Positions 43,941-53,317 of a stretch of 64,000 nt of DNA are shown here, in pieces. Every line of letters starts with the position of its first letter. The stretch's first letter is position 1. Both the position numbers and the translations under genes were made by a program. The notes beneath the pieces are model-generated. The model was given only the letters and a program-made list of their open reading frames with translations, was not told where the DNA came from and searched no databases. Origin of the DNA: JAOBAU01 sp034667465 (GTDB lineage: Bacteria > Acidobacteriota > Thermoanaerobaculia > Gp7-AA8); assembly GCA_034667465.1 (NCBI GenBank), contig JAXDJV010000012.1, positions 66,259-130,258 of the forward strand, read 5' to 3'.

Positions 43941-45428
43941 CTACGGCTTGAACGGCTCGACGATTCGCGGCTTCCCGACGATGTCTTCCAGCGTCCGAAT
44001 CAGCACGTGTGCGCCGCGATGCAGATCGGCGATCGTGATTCGTTCGTCGACGTCGTGTCCCGGATACGGCTTGCCCGGAAACCACATGCCGAATGCGATC
44101 GCGTTCGGCAATCGCTTCGCGTACGTTCCGCCGCCGGAGATGGCCGGTTTCGGTGACTTCTCTCCGGTCGCGGCGCCGTAGTCTGCGAGCAACCGCTTCA
44201 CCAACTTTCCATTCGGATCGAAGACGAGCGGCTCATCGGCGAAGAAGCCGCCGAACGTCAGTCCGGCGCCGGTGCGCGTATTGAACGCGGTCACGAAGCG
44301 GCGCAGTTTCAGTTCGAGCTGCTCGCCGGTGCGCGGCGGGACGCGGCGAATGTTGATCGTCAGCGTCGCTCTCGTTCGATCGCCCGCGTCCGGTTTGATC
44401 GTCGCAACGTTGACGTCGTAGTGACCCCAGAGTGGATCGGAATCGGTGATGCCGAGGCCGGTGCCGGTGAGATCGCGTCCGGCGAGGCGGGCGAAGGAGA
44501 GGAGATCGTTCGCGCCGCCGGAGGGAAGTTTCCCGTCGAGTGCCCGCGCGAGTGCGACGAGCGCGTTGCGGCCGCCGGTGATGTTCACGCCGGCGTGCGC
44601 CGATTTTCCGTACGCGACGATGCGCAGCAGATTGCTGTCTTCGCCGTGCGTGATGCGCGTGCCGGGCGGCAGTTTACCGAGCGACTTCAGCAGCGTGTCC
44701 CATTGCGGAACGCCGTCGAGCCAGCGCAGCGTGATCTCGGCGTGATCGGGCACGATGCTCGTCGCGAGTCCGGCGGAAAGCGCCACGACTTCGTACGGCT
44801 TCGCGATGCCGGCGCGCGGCACGAGCGGCGTCGTCACCGCGAGCGCCTGCCACGCCTTCTCACCGGCGACGACCGGAAACGCGGAGTCGAGCACGAGCGA
44901 GTAATCGGGAGCTTTGTGCTCCTTCAGATATTCGGCGATGTCGGTGTTGTCGGATTCCTCATCGCTGCCGACGAGCAGCCGGATCGTGTGCGTGCGCGTT
45001 TTCGGCCCGCTCTCTTTGATGGCGTGCATCGCCAGCAGCGCCTGCACGAGCGGTCCCTTGTCGTCGGCGGCGCCGCGTCCGTAGACGTAACCTTGGTCGA
45101 CGCGTCCGGCGAACGGCGGAAACGACCACGCTTCCTCTTCGACCGGCTGCACGTCGCCATGCACGACGAGTCCGAGGATTGGCGCATCGGGAACGGTCGC
45201 GGGCAACTCGATCTCGACGACTTTTCCGGCGTCGCGCGCTTCGAGTCCGAGCGACTGCGCGGTTTTCATCACCCACTGCTGCTGCGCGTCGCGCGCTTCA
45301 TCGTTGTGCGCGTACGTTCGAAATTTCAGGACTTCGGTGAGCATCGGCACGAGCTGTTTGGATTCGGTCGCGTCGTAGTGCTGCACGGCGGCGGAGACGG
45401 CGGCAAGAAGAATCGGCGCAAGAAACAT
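43941..45428 (-). CDS. M20 family dipeptidase (PepV-like), exported
   Basis: 495 residues, signal peptide MFLAPILLAAVSAAVQ. Metal ligands: His in VVHGDVQPVEE, Asp in GRGAADDKGP, Glu pair in GSDEESDNTD, and a late SGGGTYAKRLPNAIAFG. Cleaves dipeptides with two zinc ions. ATG 45428 is supported by a TATTCT box 6 nt upstream. It is divergent from the cytochrome c gene, with overlapping -10 boxes. Confidence 0.9.
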   Translation of the reverse strand: MFLAPILLAAVSAAVQHYDATESKQLVPMLTEVLKFRTYAHNDEARDAQQQWVMKTAQSLGLEARDAGKVVEIELPATVPDAPILGLVVHGDVQPVEEEAWSFPPFAGRVDQGYVYGRGAADDKGPLVQALLAMHAIKESGPKTRTHTIRLLVGSDEESDNTDIAEYLKEHKAPDYSLVLDSAFPVVAGEKAWQALAVTTPLVPRAGIAKPYEVVALSAGLATSIVPDHAEITLRWLDGVPQWDTLLKSLGKLPPGTRITHGEDSNLLRIVAYGKSAHAGVNITGGRNALVALARALDGKLPSGGANDLLSFARLAGRDLTGTGLGITDSDPLWGHYDVNVATIKPDAGDRTRATLTINIRRVPPRTGEQLELKLRRFVTAFNTRTGAGLTFGGFFADEPLVFDPNGKLVKRLLADYGAATGEKSPKPAISGGGTYAKRLPNAIAFGMWFPGKPYPGHDVDERITIADLHRGAHVLIRTLEDIVGKPRIVEPFKP

Positions 45429-45433
45429 GGCGG

Positions 45434-45440
45434 TAGAATA
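45434..45440. promoter_or_regulatory. Overlapping divergent -10 boxes
   Basis: TAGAAT (45434-45439, plus) serves the cytochrome gene with a 32-nt gap and a Shine-Dalgarno-led start. TATTCT (complement of 45435-45440) serves the leaderless M20 gene. They share five base pairs. Confidence 0.55.
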
Positions 45441-45471
45441 TCGCTCGTCCGGAAATCCAGGAGTCACACAA

Positions 45472-46464
45472 ATGAAGACCTTTTTGAAGATCGCCGGCGG
45501 AGTTGTGCTCGTCGTGCTCGTTCTCGTGCTCGGCGGCATCGCGTATCTCTCGATGCGCAAGCCGGCGCAGCGTCCCGCATCGACGGAAAAGATTGAAGCA
45601 ACGCCGGCGCGACTCGCCCGCGGCAGCTATCTCGTCAATCACGTTTCCGATTGCCTCGGCTGCCATTCCGATCACCTGGACTCGTTCGGATTTCCGGTCA
45701 AGCCCGGCACTGAGGGCCAGGGCGGCGGATTCGTGTTCGACAAAAAGCTCGGATTTCCGGGCGTCGTCGCCGCGCAGAACATCACCCCCGATCCCGAAAC
45801 AGGCCTCGGCAAATGGACGGACGGCGAGATCCTGCGCGCGATCCGCGAAGGGGTCGATCGCAACGGCGACGCGCTTTTCCCGATGATGCCGTACACGCAT
45901 CTCCGCAACCTCGGCGACGAAGACGCGAAGTCGATCGTCGTCTATCTCCGCACGCTCAAGCCGGTGCGCAATCAGGTCGTGGCGAAACGGATCGACTTCC
46001 CGGTCAACCTCTTCATCAAATTCGCGCCGCAGCCGCTCAACGGTCCGGTCAGCGCTCCCGATCCGAACGATTCGCTGAAGCAGGGCAAGTACCTGACGAC
46101 AATCGCCGGCTGCTACGAATGCCACACGCCGCACGACGACAAGAACGGACTGATCGCCGACAAGGCATTCTCCGGCGGCTGGGAAATGCGCGGACCATGG
46201 GGCCGCGTCATCACCGCAAACCTGACGCCGCATCCCGACACTTACATCGGCCACGCCACGAAAGCGGAATTCATCGGCCGCTTCCGCGCCTTCGCGAACA
46301 TCGACCCGCTCCACGCTCCCGCCGCCCCGAAAGGCCGCAACACCGTCATGCCCTGGCTCGCCTTCGCGCAAATGACCGACAACGACCTCGGCGCGATCTA
46401 TGACTATCTCAAGACGGTGAAGCCGATCGAGAACAGGGTGAATTCGTTTCCGGATGCGAAGTGA
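45472..46464 (+). CDS. Membrane-anchored di-heme cytochrome c
   Basis: 330 residues. An N-terminal helix (about 6-27) anchors it to the membrane, facing the periplasm. Two heme motifs: CLGCH near 62 and CYECH near 214, in two related cytochrome c domains, each with a later Met (MMPYTHL and MPWLAF). It resembles cytochrome subunits of periplasmic alcohol or sugar dehydrogenases, but no dehydrogenase lies beside it. AGGAG precedes ATG 45472 by 8 nt. Palindrome C follows. Confidence 0.9.
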   Translation: MKTFLKIAGGVVLVVLVLVLGGIAYLSMRKPAQRPASTEKIEATPARLARGSYLVNHVSDCLGCHSDHLDSFGFPVKPGTEGQGGGFVFDKKLGFPGVVAAQNITPDPETGLGKWTDGEILRAIREGVDRNGDALFPMMPYTHLRNLGDEDAKSIVVYLRTLKPVRNQVVAKRIDFPVNLFIKFAPQPLNGPVSAPDPNDSLKQGKYLTTIAGCYECHTPHDDKNGLIADKAFSGGWEMRGPWGRVITANLTPHPDTYIGHATKAEFIGRFRAFANIDPLHAPAAPKGRNTVMPWLAFAQMTDNDLGAIYDYLKTVKPIENRVNSFPDAK

Positions 46465-46468
46465 CCTC

Positions 46469-46566
46469 GGGCATGAGGGATGAGGCATGGGGCATGGGGC
46501 ATGAGTCGCTTCGCGTCCGCGGCGACTCTGCCTTTACTCATACCTCATGCCTCATCCCTCATACCC
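46469..46566. repeat. Heptad-arm palindrome C
   Basis: Read on the minus strand: four units of the form GGNATGA, then AGTAAAGGCAGAGTCGCC, GCGGACGCGAAGCGAC, then five inverted units (TCATGCC, CCATGCC, CCATGCC, TCATCCC, TCATGCC in mixed order). The arms are imperfect (GGTATGA versus GGCATGG units). It is located between the cytochrome gene and the ABC-M1 operon, both on the plus strand. Confidence 0.88.
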
Positions 46567-46626
46567 TGAAGAAACCCGCCCCAAGCCGCCGCGTATAACC
46601 GCCCAACTTTCATTGGAGGATCCCCC

Positions 46627-47520
46627 GTGCTGGAACTGAAAATCTCCGGTCTCTCGAAAACTTATGCGAACGGCGTGCGTGCGCTTGACGATGTGTCGCT
46701 CACGATTCCAACGGGGATGTTCGGGCTGCTTGGGCCGAATGGCGCCGGCAAGTCGACGCTGATGCGCACCATCGCCACGCTGCAGGAAGCGGATGCCGGT
46801 TCGATCAGCTTCGCCGGCATTGACGTCCTGAAGCAGAAAGACGATGTCCGCAAAATCCTCGGCTATCTGCCGCAGGAGTTCGGCGTTTATCCGCGTATCT
46901 CCGCGGAGACGCTGCTCGAACACTTCGCGGTGCTCAAAGGCATCTACAAAGCGAAGGAGCGGAAAGAGATCGTCGGCGCGCTGCTGCGTCGCACGAACCT
47001 CTATGACGTTCGCAAGCAGAGACTCAGCACGTTCTCCGGCGGCATGCGGCAGCGCTTCGGCATCGCGCAGGCGCTGCTCGGAAATCCAAAGCTGATCATC
47101 GTCGATGAGCCGACCGCGGGACTCGATCCCGAGGAGCGCGTTCGCTTCCACAACCTCCTCTCCGAGATTGGTGAGAACGTCGTCGTCATCCTCTCCACGC
47201 ACATCGTCGAAGACGTCAGCGATCTCTGTTCGAACATGGCCATCATCTCCGGCGGCCGCGTGCTGATGCAGGGCGAGCCGCTCGAAGCGATCCGCAAGCT
47301 CGAAGGAAAGATCTGGCGCCGCGTCATCGCGAAAGGCGATCTCGACGCGTTTCAGCAGGAGCACGCCGTGATCTCGACGAAGCTCGTGGCCGGCCGCACC
47401 GTCATTCATGTCTTCAGCGAGACGCAGCCCGACCCGTCGTTTGAAACGGTGGCGACGAGCCTCGAGGATGTCTACTTCTCGACGACGCGGAAGGTCGCCG
47501 CCGAGGAGAAAGCGGCGTGA
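46627..47520 (+). CDS. ABC transporter ATP-binding protein
   Basis: 297 residues from GTG 46627. Walker A GPNGAGKST near 38, signature FSGGMRQRFGIAQALLG, Walker B LIIVDEPTAGLDPEERVR, H-loop STHIVED. Strong GGAGGA 7 nt upstream. A TATAAC box at 46594-46599 is a plausible -10. Its stop overlaps the start of the permease-peptidase fusion (GTGA), so the two form one transporter. Confidence 0.94.
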   Translation: MLELKISGLSKTYANGVRALDDVSLTIPTGMFGLLGPNGAGKSTLMRTIATLQEADAGSISFAGIDVLKQKDDVRKILGYLPQEFGVYPRISAETLLEHFAVLKGIYKAKERKEIVGALLRRTNLYDVRKQRLSTFSGGMRQRFGIAQALLGNPKLIIVDEPTAGLDPEERVRFHNLLSEIGENVVVILSTHIVEDVSDLCSNMAIISGGRVLMQGEPLEAIRKLEGKIWRRVIAKGDLDAFQQEHAVISTKLVAGRTVIHVFSETQPDPSFETVATSLEDVYFSTTRKVAAEEKAA

Positions 47521-50500
47521 GACAGTTCCGCGAAATCTTTGGCTTCGAGCTCCGCTATCAACTGCGGCAGCCGATGATCTACGTCTCGTCGATCATCTTC
47601 TTCCTCATCACGTTCCTCATCGTCACGACCGACGGAATTCAGCTCGGCGGCGCGGTCGGCAACGTCAATCGCAACGCGCCGTTCGTGCTCATGCAACTGC
47701 TGATGATCATGACGATCTTCGGCATCTTCACGACGACCCTGTTCGTCGGCAACGCCGCGTATCGCGACTACGAACAGAAAACCGACGCGCTCTTTTTCAC
47801 GGCGCCGATTCGCAAAGTGCCGTTTCTCGCAGGCCGCTTCGGCGGCTCGTTCACGATGTCGATCATGGTTTTCGTGGCCGCGGCGATTGCGTTTGCAGTC
47901 GGCAACAAGATGTGGTGGCTCGACAAGGACACCCTCGGCCCGTTCAGCTGGAAGCCGTACTTCGTCGCGTTCGGAATCGGAATCATCCCGAACCTGCTGC
48001 TCATCTCCGCGCTCTTCTTCTGCGTCGCCTCGCTGACGCGCAACATCATGGCGACGTACGCATCGATGGTGCTCTTCTTCGTCGGCTATCTCGCGTCGCG
48101 CCGCTTCACGAGCGACATCGAGAACGACCACATCGCGGCGCTCGTCGATCCGTTCGGGATCAACGCCTTCTCGAAGACCGCGCGCTACTGGACGGTTTTC
48201 GAGAAAAACACGCGACTGCCGTGGCCGCCGACCGGCGATCTGATGATGAACCGCCTGCTGTGGCTCGGCGTCGGACTGCTCCTCGTCGGATTCACGATCT
48301 GGCGATTCCGTTTCGAGCAGCCGAATCGCGCCGGCAAGTGGCGTCCTGTGGAAACCGCGGCGCCACTGGCCGCGCGCGCCGCGCTCGTACTGCCGCGCGT
48401 CGAACAGCGCTTCGATCGGAGCACCTGGTTCCAGCAGTTTCGCAGCGTTCTCAGCATCGAGCTGCCGATGGTGCTGAAAGGAATCCCGTTCCTCATCGTG
48501 ACCGCGCTCGCCGTCGCGAACACGGTATTCGTCGCCCTCGCACAGGCGCGCAATTTCGGCACGCCCGTCTATCCGGTCACGCATCTCATGGTGAACTCGA
48601 TCGCCGGCGGCTTCGCATTTCTGGCGATCGTGCTGCTGACGTTCTATGCAGGCGAAATGGTCTGGCGCGAACGCCAGGTAAAGCTCAATGAAGTGGTCGA
48701 CGCCACGCCGGTTTCAAACTCCGCGGTGTGGAGCGCGAAGCTGCTGACAATCGGCGTGCTGAGCGGCGTGATGCTCATCGCCGCGACGGTGGCGATGCTG
48801 CTCGTACAGACAGCAAAGGGATTTCACAATTACGAGCTCGGTCTGTATGCAAAGGGCGTCTTCCTCACCGCCGGCGCGCAGGTCTTCCTCATCTGCATTC
48901 TCGCGTTCGTCGTGCAGGTACTGACGAGCAACAAATACGCGGGATTTCTCCTCGTGCTCGTCTACTTCGTCCTGACGTCGGCGATGCCGCCGCTGCATTT
49001 CGAGCACAACCTTTATCTCTTCTTCGTGCTCCCCGATCCCGTCTATTCGGACATGAACGGCTTCGGCCATTTCTTCGTGCCGCAGATCATCCTGTTCGTC
49101 TACTGGATCTTCGCCGCGGCGCTCCTCGTCATTGCCACGCATCTGTTGTGGGCGCGCGGAACCGAGACGAGTTTTGCATCGCGTCTGCACGCCGCGCGCG
49201 ATCGCTTCAATGGCACGACCGCGGCGCTGCTCGCCGTCTTCACGCTGGCGTTCCTCGCCACCGGCTGCTACATCTTCTACAACGAGAACGTCCTCAATCA
49301 TTATGAAACCGCCGACAAGGGCGAAAAGCGCCAGGCGGAGACCGAAAAGAAATACAAGCGGTACGCGAAGCTCGCCCAGCCGCGCATCACGGACGTGCAG
49401 GCGGACGTCGACATTTATCCCGAGAAGCGGTCAGCCACGATTCGCGGTCATTACGCGATGATGAACAAGAGCCCGGCGCCGATTCCGGAGCTGCACGTGA
49501 CGCTGCCGCCGGAACTGAAGGGGACGATCGAGATTCCGGGCGCGACGATCAAATCGCGCGACAAAGAGCTCGGCTACACGATTTACAAACTCACGCCGCC
49601 GCTGCCACCGGGCGCGTCGCTGCAGCTGTCGTACAACATCTCCGTCGAGAATCCCGGTTTCGTCAACAGCCGGCCGAACAACAATTTCGTCGAGAACGGG
49701 ACGTTCTTCAACAACGCCTCGTATTTTCCGCACCTCGGTTATCCGGCAGGCGTCGAGCTGCAGGACCGCAGCAAGCGAAAGAAATACGGACTCGGTCCGA
49801 TCGAACGGCTGCGCCCGGCGACCGACATGCAGGCACGGATGGTCAACGGCCTGTCGACCGAAGCCGACTGGATCAATCTCGACACGACGGTCAGCACGTC
49901 GGCCGATCAGATCGCGCTGGCGCCGGGGTATCTGCAGAAGGAATGGACGGCCGGCGGCCGCCGCTATTTCCACTACAAGACCACCGCGCCGATTCTCGAC
50001 TTCTGGGCATATCTGTCGGCGCGCTATCAGGTGAAACGCGACAGCTGGAAAGGCATCCCGATCGAGATCTATTACGACGCCAAGCATCCGTACAACGTCG
50101 ATCGGATGATTTACGGTGTGAAGAAGGCGCTCGACTATTGCACGACGAACTTCTCACCGTATCAGCATCAGCAGGTTCGCATTCTCGAGTTTCCGCGCTA
50201 CGCGTCATTCGCGCAGTCGTTCCCGAACACGATTCCGTACTCGGAATCGATCGGCTTCATCGCCGACCTCCGCAATCCCGACAATATCGATTACGTCTTC
50301 TACGTCACCGCGCACGAAGTCGCGCATCAATGGTGGGGACATCAGGCCGTCAGCGGCAACGTCCAGGGCGAGACGATGGTCGTCGAGACGATGGCGCAGT
50401 ACTCGGCGCTGATGGTGATGGAAAAGGAGTACGGCAAAGCGCACATGCGCAAGTTCCTCAAGTGGGAGCTCGATCGTTATCTCAACGGCCGCGGCGGCGA

Positions 50501-51086
50501 GCTGGTCGCGGAAATGCCGCTGGAGAAAGTCGAAAACCAGCAGTATCTCCACTATCGCAAAGGCAGTCTGGTCATGTACGCGCTGCGTGATTACATCGGC
50601 GAGGATCGCGTCAACGCGGCGTGCCGCGAGTTTCTCCGTAAATACGCGTTCACGCAACCGCCCTACCCGACCGCGCTCGATCTCGTCGAAGAGTTCCGCA
50701 AACAGACGCCGCCGGAACAGCGCGGAATCATCACCGATCTCTTCGAGACGATCACGCTTTACGACAACAAGACCACCGAAGTGAAAGCGACTCCCCTTCC
50801 GGGCGACAAATACCACGTCACGTTCACCGTAGAATCGAAGAAGCTGCGCGGCGACGGCAAGGGTGCCGAACAGCCGATCGCGATCAACGACTGGATCGAC
50901 GTCGGCGTCCTCGCGGCGGGCAAAACGAAGGATGATGACAAGGTGCTCTTCATGGAGAAGCGCCATATCACCCAGCCGAAGACGACGTTCGATATCGAAG
51001 TCAGCGGCAAGCCGACGAAAGCGGGAATCGATCCGTTCAATAAGCTAATCGATCGCAACCCCGACGACAATACGAAAAAGCTCTAA
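47517..51086 (+). CDS. ABC permease fused to M1 family aminopeptidase
   Basis: 1189 residues. The N-terminal about 600 residues form two ABC-2-type permease halves with about a dozen transmembrane helices (FFLITFLIVTTDG near 24; YCIFYNEN-like last helix near 590). The remainder is an extracytoplasmic M1 domain: HEVAHQWWGH near 932-941, a second Glu 20 residues after the last zinc His (VVETMAQYSALMVM), and a Tyr-containing YSESIGF before it. Such fusions are known in Bacteroidetes and Acidobacteria, substrate unknown. Peptide processing coupled to export is an inference. Confidence 0.93.
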   Translation: MRQFREIFGFELRYQLRQPMIYVSSIIFFLITFLIVTTDGIQLGGAVGNVNRNAPFVLMQLLMIMTIFGIFTTTLFVGNAAYRDYEQKTDALFFTAPIRKVPFLAGRFGGSFTMSIMVFVAAAIAFAVGNKMWWLDKDTLGPFSWKPYFVAFGIGIIPNLLLISALFFCVASLTRNIMATYASMVLFFVGYLASRRFTSDIENDHIAALVDPFGINAFSKTARYWTVFEKNTRLPWPPTGDLMMNRLLWLGVGLLLVGFTIWRFRFEQPNRAGKWRPVETAAPLAARAALVLPRVEQRFDRSTWFQQFRSVLSIELPMVLKGIPFLIVTALAVANTVFVALAQARNFGTPVYPVTHLMVNSIAGGFAFLAIVLLTFYAGEMVWRERQVKLNEVVDATPVSNSAVWSAKLLTIGVLSGVMLIAATVAMLLVQTAKGFHNYELGLYAKGVFLTAGAQVFLICILAFVVQVLTSNKYAGFLLVLVYFVLTSAMPPLHFEHNLYLFFVLPDPVYSDMNGFGHFFVPQIILFVYWIFAAALLVIATHLLWARGTETSFASRLHAARDRFNGTTAALLAVFTLAFLATGCYIFYNENVLNHYETADKGEKRQAETEKKYKRYAKLAQPRITDVQADVDIYPEKRSATIRGHYAMMNKSPAPIPELHVTLPPELKGTIEIPGATIKSRDKELGYTIYKLTPPLPPGASLQLSYNISVENPGFVNSRPNNNFVENGTFFNNASYFPHLGYPAGVELQDRSKRKKYGLGPIERLRPATDMQARMVNGLSTEADWINLDTTVSTSADQIALAPGYLQKEWTAGGRRYFHYKTTAPILDFWAYLSARYQVKRDSWKGIPIEIYYDAKHPYNVDRMIYGVKKALDYCTTNFSPYQHQQVRILEFPRYASFAQSFPNTIPYSESIGFIADLRNPDNIDYVFYVTAHEVAHQWWGHQAVSGNVQGETMVVETMAQYSALMVMEKEYGKAHMRKFLKWELDRYLNGRGGELVAEMPLEKVENQQYLHYRKGSLVMYALRDYIGEDRVNAACREFLRKYAFTQPPYPTALDLVEEFRKQTPPEQRGIITDLFETITLYDNKTTEVKATPLPGDKYHVTFTVESKKLRGDGKGAEQPIAINDWIDVGVLAAGKTKDDDKVLFMEKRHITQPKTTFDIEVSGKPTKAGIDPFNKLIDRNPDDNTKKL

Positions 51087-51180
51087 GGTGCTGAGTGCAG
51101 AGTGCTGAGTGCTGAGTGCTGAGTCAAAAGGCCGAGGACGCGAAGCGTTACTCAGCACTCTGCACTCAGCACTCAGCACC
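51087..51180. repeat. Heptad-arm palindrome D
   Basis: Five GTGCTGA-type units (one GTGCAGA), then GTCAAAAGGCCGAGGACG, CGAAGCGTTAC, then inverted TCAGCAC / TCTGCAC units. The variant unit GTGCAGA is the second from the outside on the left; on the right the variant TCTGCAC is third from outside, so arms are not exactly mirrored. It lies between convergent genes and could stop both. Confidence 0.9.
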
Positions 51181-51187
51181 TTCCCGT

Positions 51188-53296
51188 TTATTGCCTAAGC
51201 CCTTTGTCATATTGCGGCATCGATTTGCCGAGCAGCCATTTATCGAACCAGTTGACGATGTTCTGCAGCCGTTCGACGCGGTGCCACGGTTTACCCGAGC
51301 GCGATAATTCGTGCGACTCGCCGGGGAAACGGACCATCACCGCGGGGCGGCGCAGGTATTTGAGTGCGCGGAACATCATTTCGCCGCCGGCCATTGGCGG
51401 CGTGCGCCAGTCGGCTTCGCCGAGGATCAGCATGAGCGGCGTGTGGACATTTTCGATATGCGTGATTGGTGAGCGGGCGGCGTAATCCTGCGGATCCTGC
51501 CACGGCGCTTTGCGGAACCAGGATGGCTGGTATTGCTGGAAATCCGCCACGTACCAGAACGTCGACCAGTCGGCGATGTCGCGCTGTGAGACGGCGGCTG
51601 CGAAGCGATCGGTCTGTGTAATCGTCCAGTTCGTCAGCAGCCCGCCGCCGCTGCCGCCGGTCACGCCGAGTTTCTTCGTATCGACATAACCCTTCGCGAT
51701 CACGGCGTCGATCGACGCCATCAAATCCTTGTAATCGTCGCCGGGATAACGGTACTGGATGACGTTGCCGAATTCCTGTCCATAAGACGACGATCCGCGC
51801 GGATTCGGATAGACGACGACGTAACCCTTCGCCGCCATCCACTGAAATTCGTGATCGAACGTGTATCCGTACGCCGCGTGCGGACCGCCGTGAATATTCA
51901 GGATCAGCGGGTATTTTTTCGTCGCGTCGAAATCGGGCGGTTTCTGCACCCACGTCTCGATCTTCATTCCGTCAAAGCTCGCGAGGCGCATCTCGTCCGG
52001 CTCGGTCAGCGTCAGTTCGCGGAAAAGCGGTCCGTTGAGATCGGTCAGCTGTTTCAGTGAGCCGTTCGCCTCGACGGAAAAGAGATCGCCGATGCGAGTC
52101 GGTGTCGAGATCAGCGCAACGGTTTTTCCGTTGCCGACTGCATACGAAATCACTTCCTGTTTCCCGCTCGTCACCGGCGTCATCGCGCCGGACGTCGCGT
52201 CGAAGCGGTTGAGGTTGCCCTTCCCCTCCTCGACCGTCGTCGCGTAAATGAAACGCGAGTCGCTGCTCCAGATCGGACGCGCGCCACCGCCGCCGCGCGG
52301 CGCGTGCTGATCGCCGGAGACACCGGAGAGAACGTCGAAATCGTATGACGCCGTCAGATTGCGCGGCTGCGCGTCGGCGGTTGTGCCGACGACGAACAGA
52401 TCGGGCTCGTTATAAGAACGGACCGGATTCGAGATGTAGCCGGTAAACGCCAGCCACTTTCCGTCCGGACTCGGCGAGACGCGGGACATCGGCCCTTCGA
52501 ACGTCAGCAGCCGCGACGTCTCCCCGCCCGCCGCCGGTACGGACCACAGCTCCGTCTTCTCCGGCTCGTAATACGACTCCGCGACGCGCAGGGCGGTGAA
52601 GAAAAGCCGCGAGCCGTCGGCGCTCCAGACAAGGTCGCCTTCGTCGTAATCGCCGTTCGTCAGCTGCTTCGGCTTCGGCGCATCATCGACCGGCGAACCG
52701 GGAACGCCGACCGTCCAGACGTGCGTGTTGCGCGACGCGTCGACGAAGCCGGAGCCGTTCTCGCGGTAGGCGGCCTGATTGATGATCAGCACATCGCTCT
52801 CGCGCGGCTCCTCCGCCCCTTTTTTCTTCTCTTCGAGATCGGACGGGCGCGACGTCGCCGTGAACGCGATCGTTTTCCCGTCCGGCGACCAGGCGATCGA
52901 TTCCACCGAGCGCGACAGCGACGTCAGCGCGTGTGGCTCGCCGCCGCTCATCGACAGCAGAAAAATCTGCGACTCCGTCGGTTTCCCCTTCTTCTCCCCG
53001 ACGCGCAGAAACGCCAGCGTTCGTCCGTCCGGCGACCAGCGCGGCGCCGAATCGCGCGGCCCGTTCGTAAGGCGCCGCGGCTCGCCGCCCGCGGTCGGCA
53101 CCGACCAGAGCGACGTCACGTAGCGATCTTCTTTCTCATCGACCGTCACACGAACGAACGCCACCTGCGAACCGTCCGGCGACAGACGCGGATCGCCGAT
53201 CCACTGAAATTTGAACAGGTCCTTCTCAGTGATCGGACGCGCGAAGGCGGAAACGGCGAAAAGAAGAAGGATGGAAACCACTAGTGTTCGCTTCAT
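51188..53296 (-). CDS. Secreted S9 family prolyl oligopeptidase/DPP-like peptidase
   Basis: 702 residues with a signal peptide (KRTLVVSILLLFAVSAFA). Propeller repeats (SPDGSQVAFVRV, SPDGRTLAFLRV, SPDGKTIAFTAT) precede the hydrolase domain: Ser in GVTGGSGGGLLTNW (about 547), Asp in LGEADWRTPP (about 627), His in ESHELSRSG (about 660). Paralogue of the gene at 38322. ATG 53296 rather than 53314, because a TATGCT box lies 7 nt upstream. Confidence 0.93.
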   Translation of the reverse strand: MKRTLVVSILLLFAVSAFARPITEKDLFKFQWIGDPRLSPDGSQVAFVRVTVDEKEDRYVTSLWSVPTAGGEPRRLTNGPRDSAPRWSPDGRTLAFLRVGEKKGKPTESQIFLLSMSGGEPHALTSLSRSVESIAWSPDGKTIAFTATSRPSDLEEKKKGAEEPRESDVLIINQAAYRENGSGFVDASRNTHVWTVGVPGSPVDDAPKPKQLTNGDYDEGDLVWSADGSRLFFTALRVAESYYEPEKTELWSVPAAGGETSRLLTFEGPMSRVSPSPDGKWLAFTGYISNPVRSYNEPDLFVVGTTADAQPRNLTASYDFDVLSGVSGDQHAPRGGGGARPIWSSDSRFIYATTVEEGKGNLNRFDATSGAMTPVTSGKQEVISYAVGNGKTVALISTPTRIGDLFSVEANGSLKQLTDLNGPLFRELTLTEPDEMRLASFDGMKIETWVQKPPDFDATKKYPLILNIHGGPHAAYGYTFDHEFQWMAAKGYVVVYPNPRGSSSYGQEFGNVIQYRYPGDDYKDLMASIDAVIAKGYVDTKKLGVTGGSGGGLLTNWTITQTDRFAAAVSQRDIADWSTFWYVADFQQYQPSWFRKAPWQDPQDYAARSPITHIENVHTPLMLILGEADWRTPPMAGGEMMFRALKYLRRPAVMVRFPGESHELSRSGKPWHRVERLQNIVNWFDKWLLGKSMPQYDKGLRQ

Positions 53297-53303
53297 GTCG
53301 CGA

Positions 53304-53309
53304 AGCATA
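53304..53309 (-). promoter_or_regulatory. -10 box, leaderless promoter
   Basis: TATGCT, 7-nt gap to ATG 53296. Palindrome E begins 8 bp upstream of it, so its left arm occupies the -35 position. Confidence 0.5.
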
Positions 53310-53317
53310 CCCAAACC

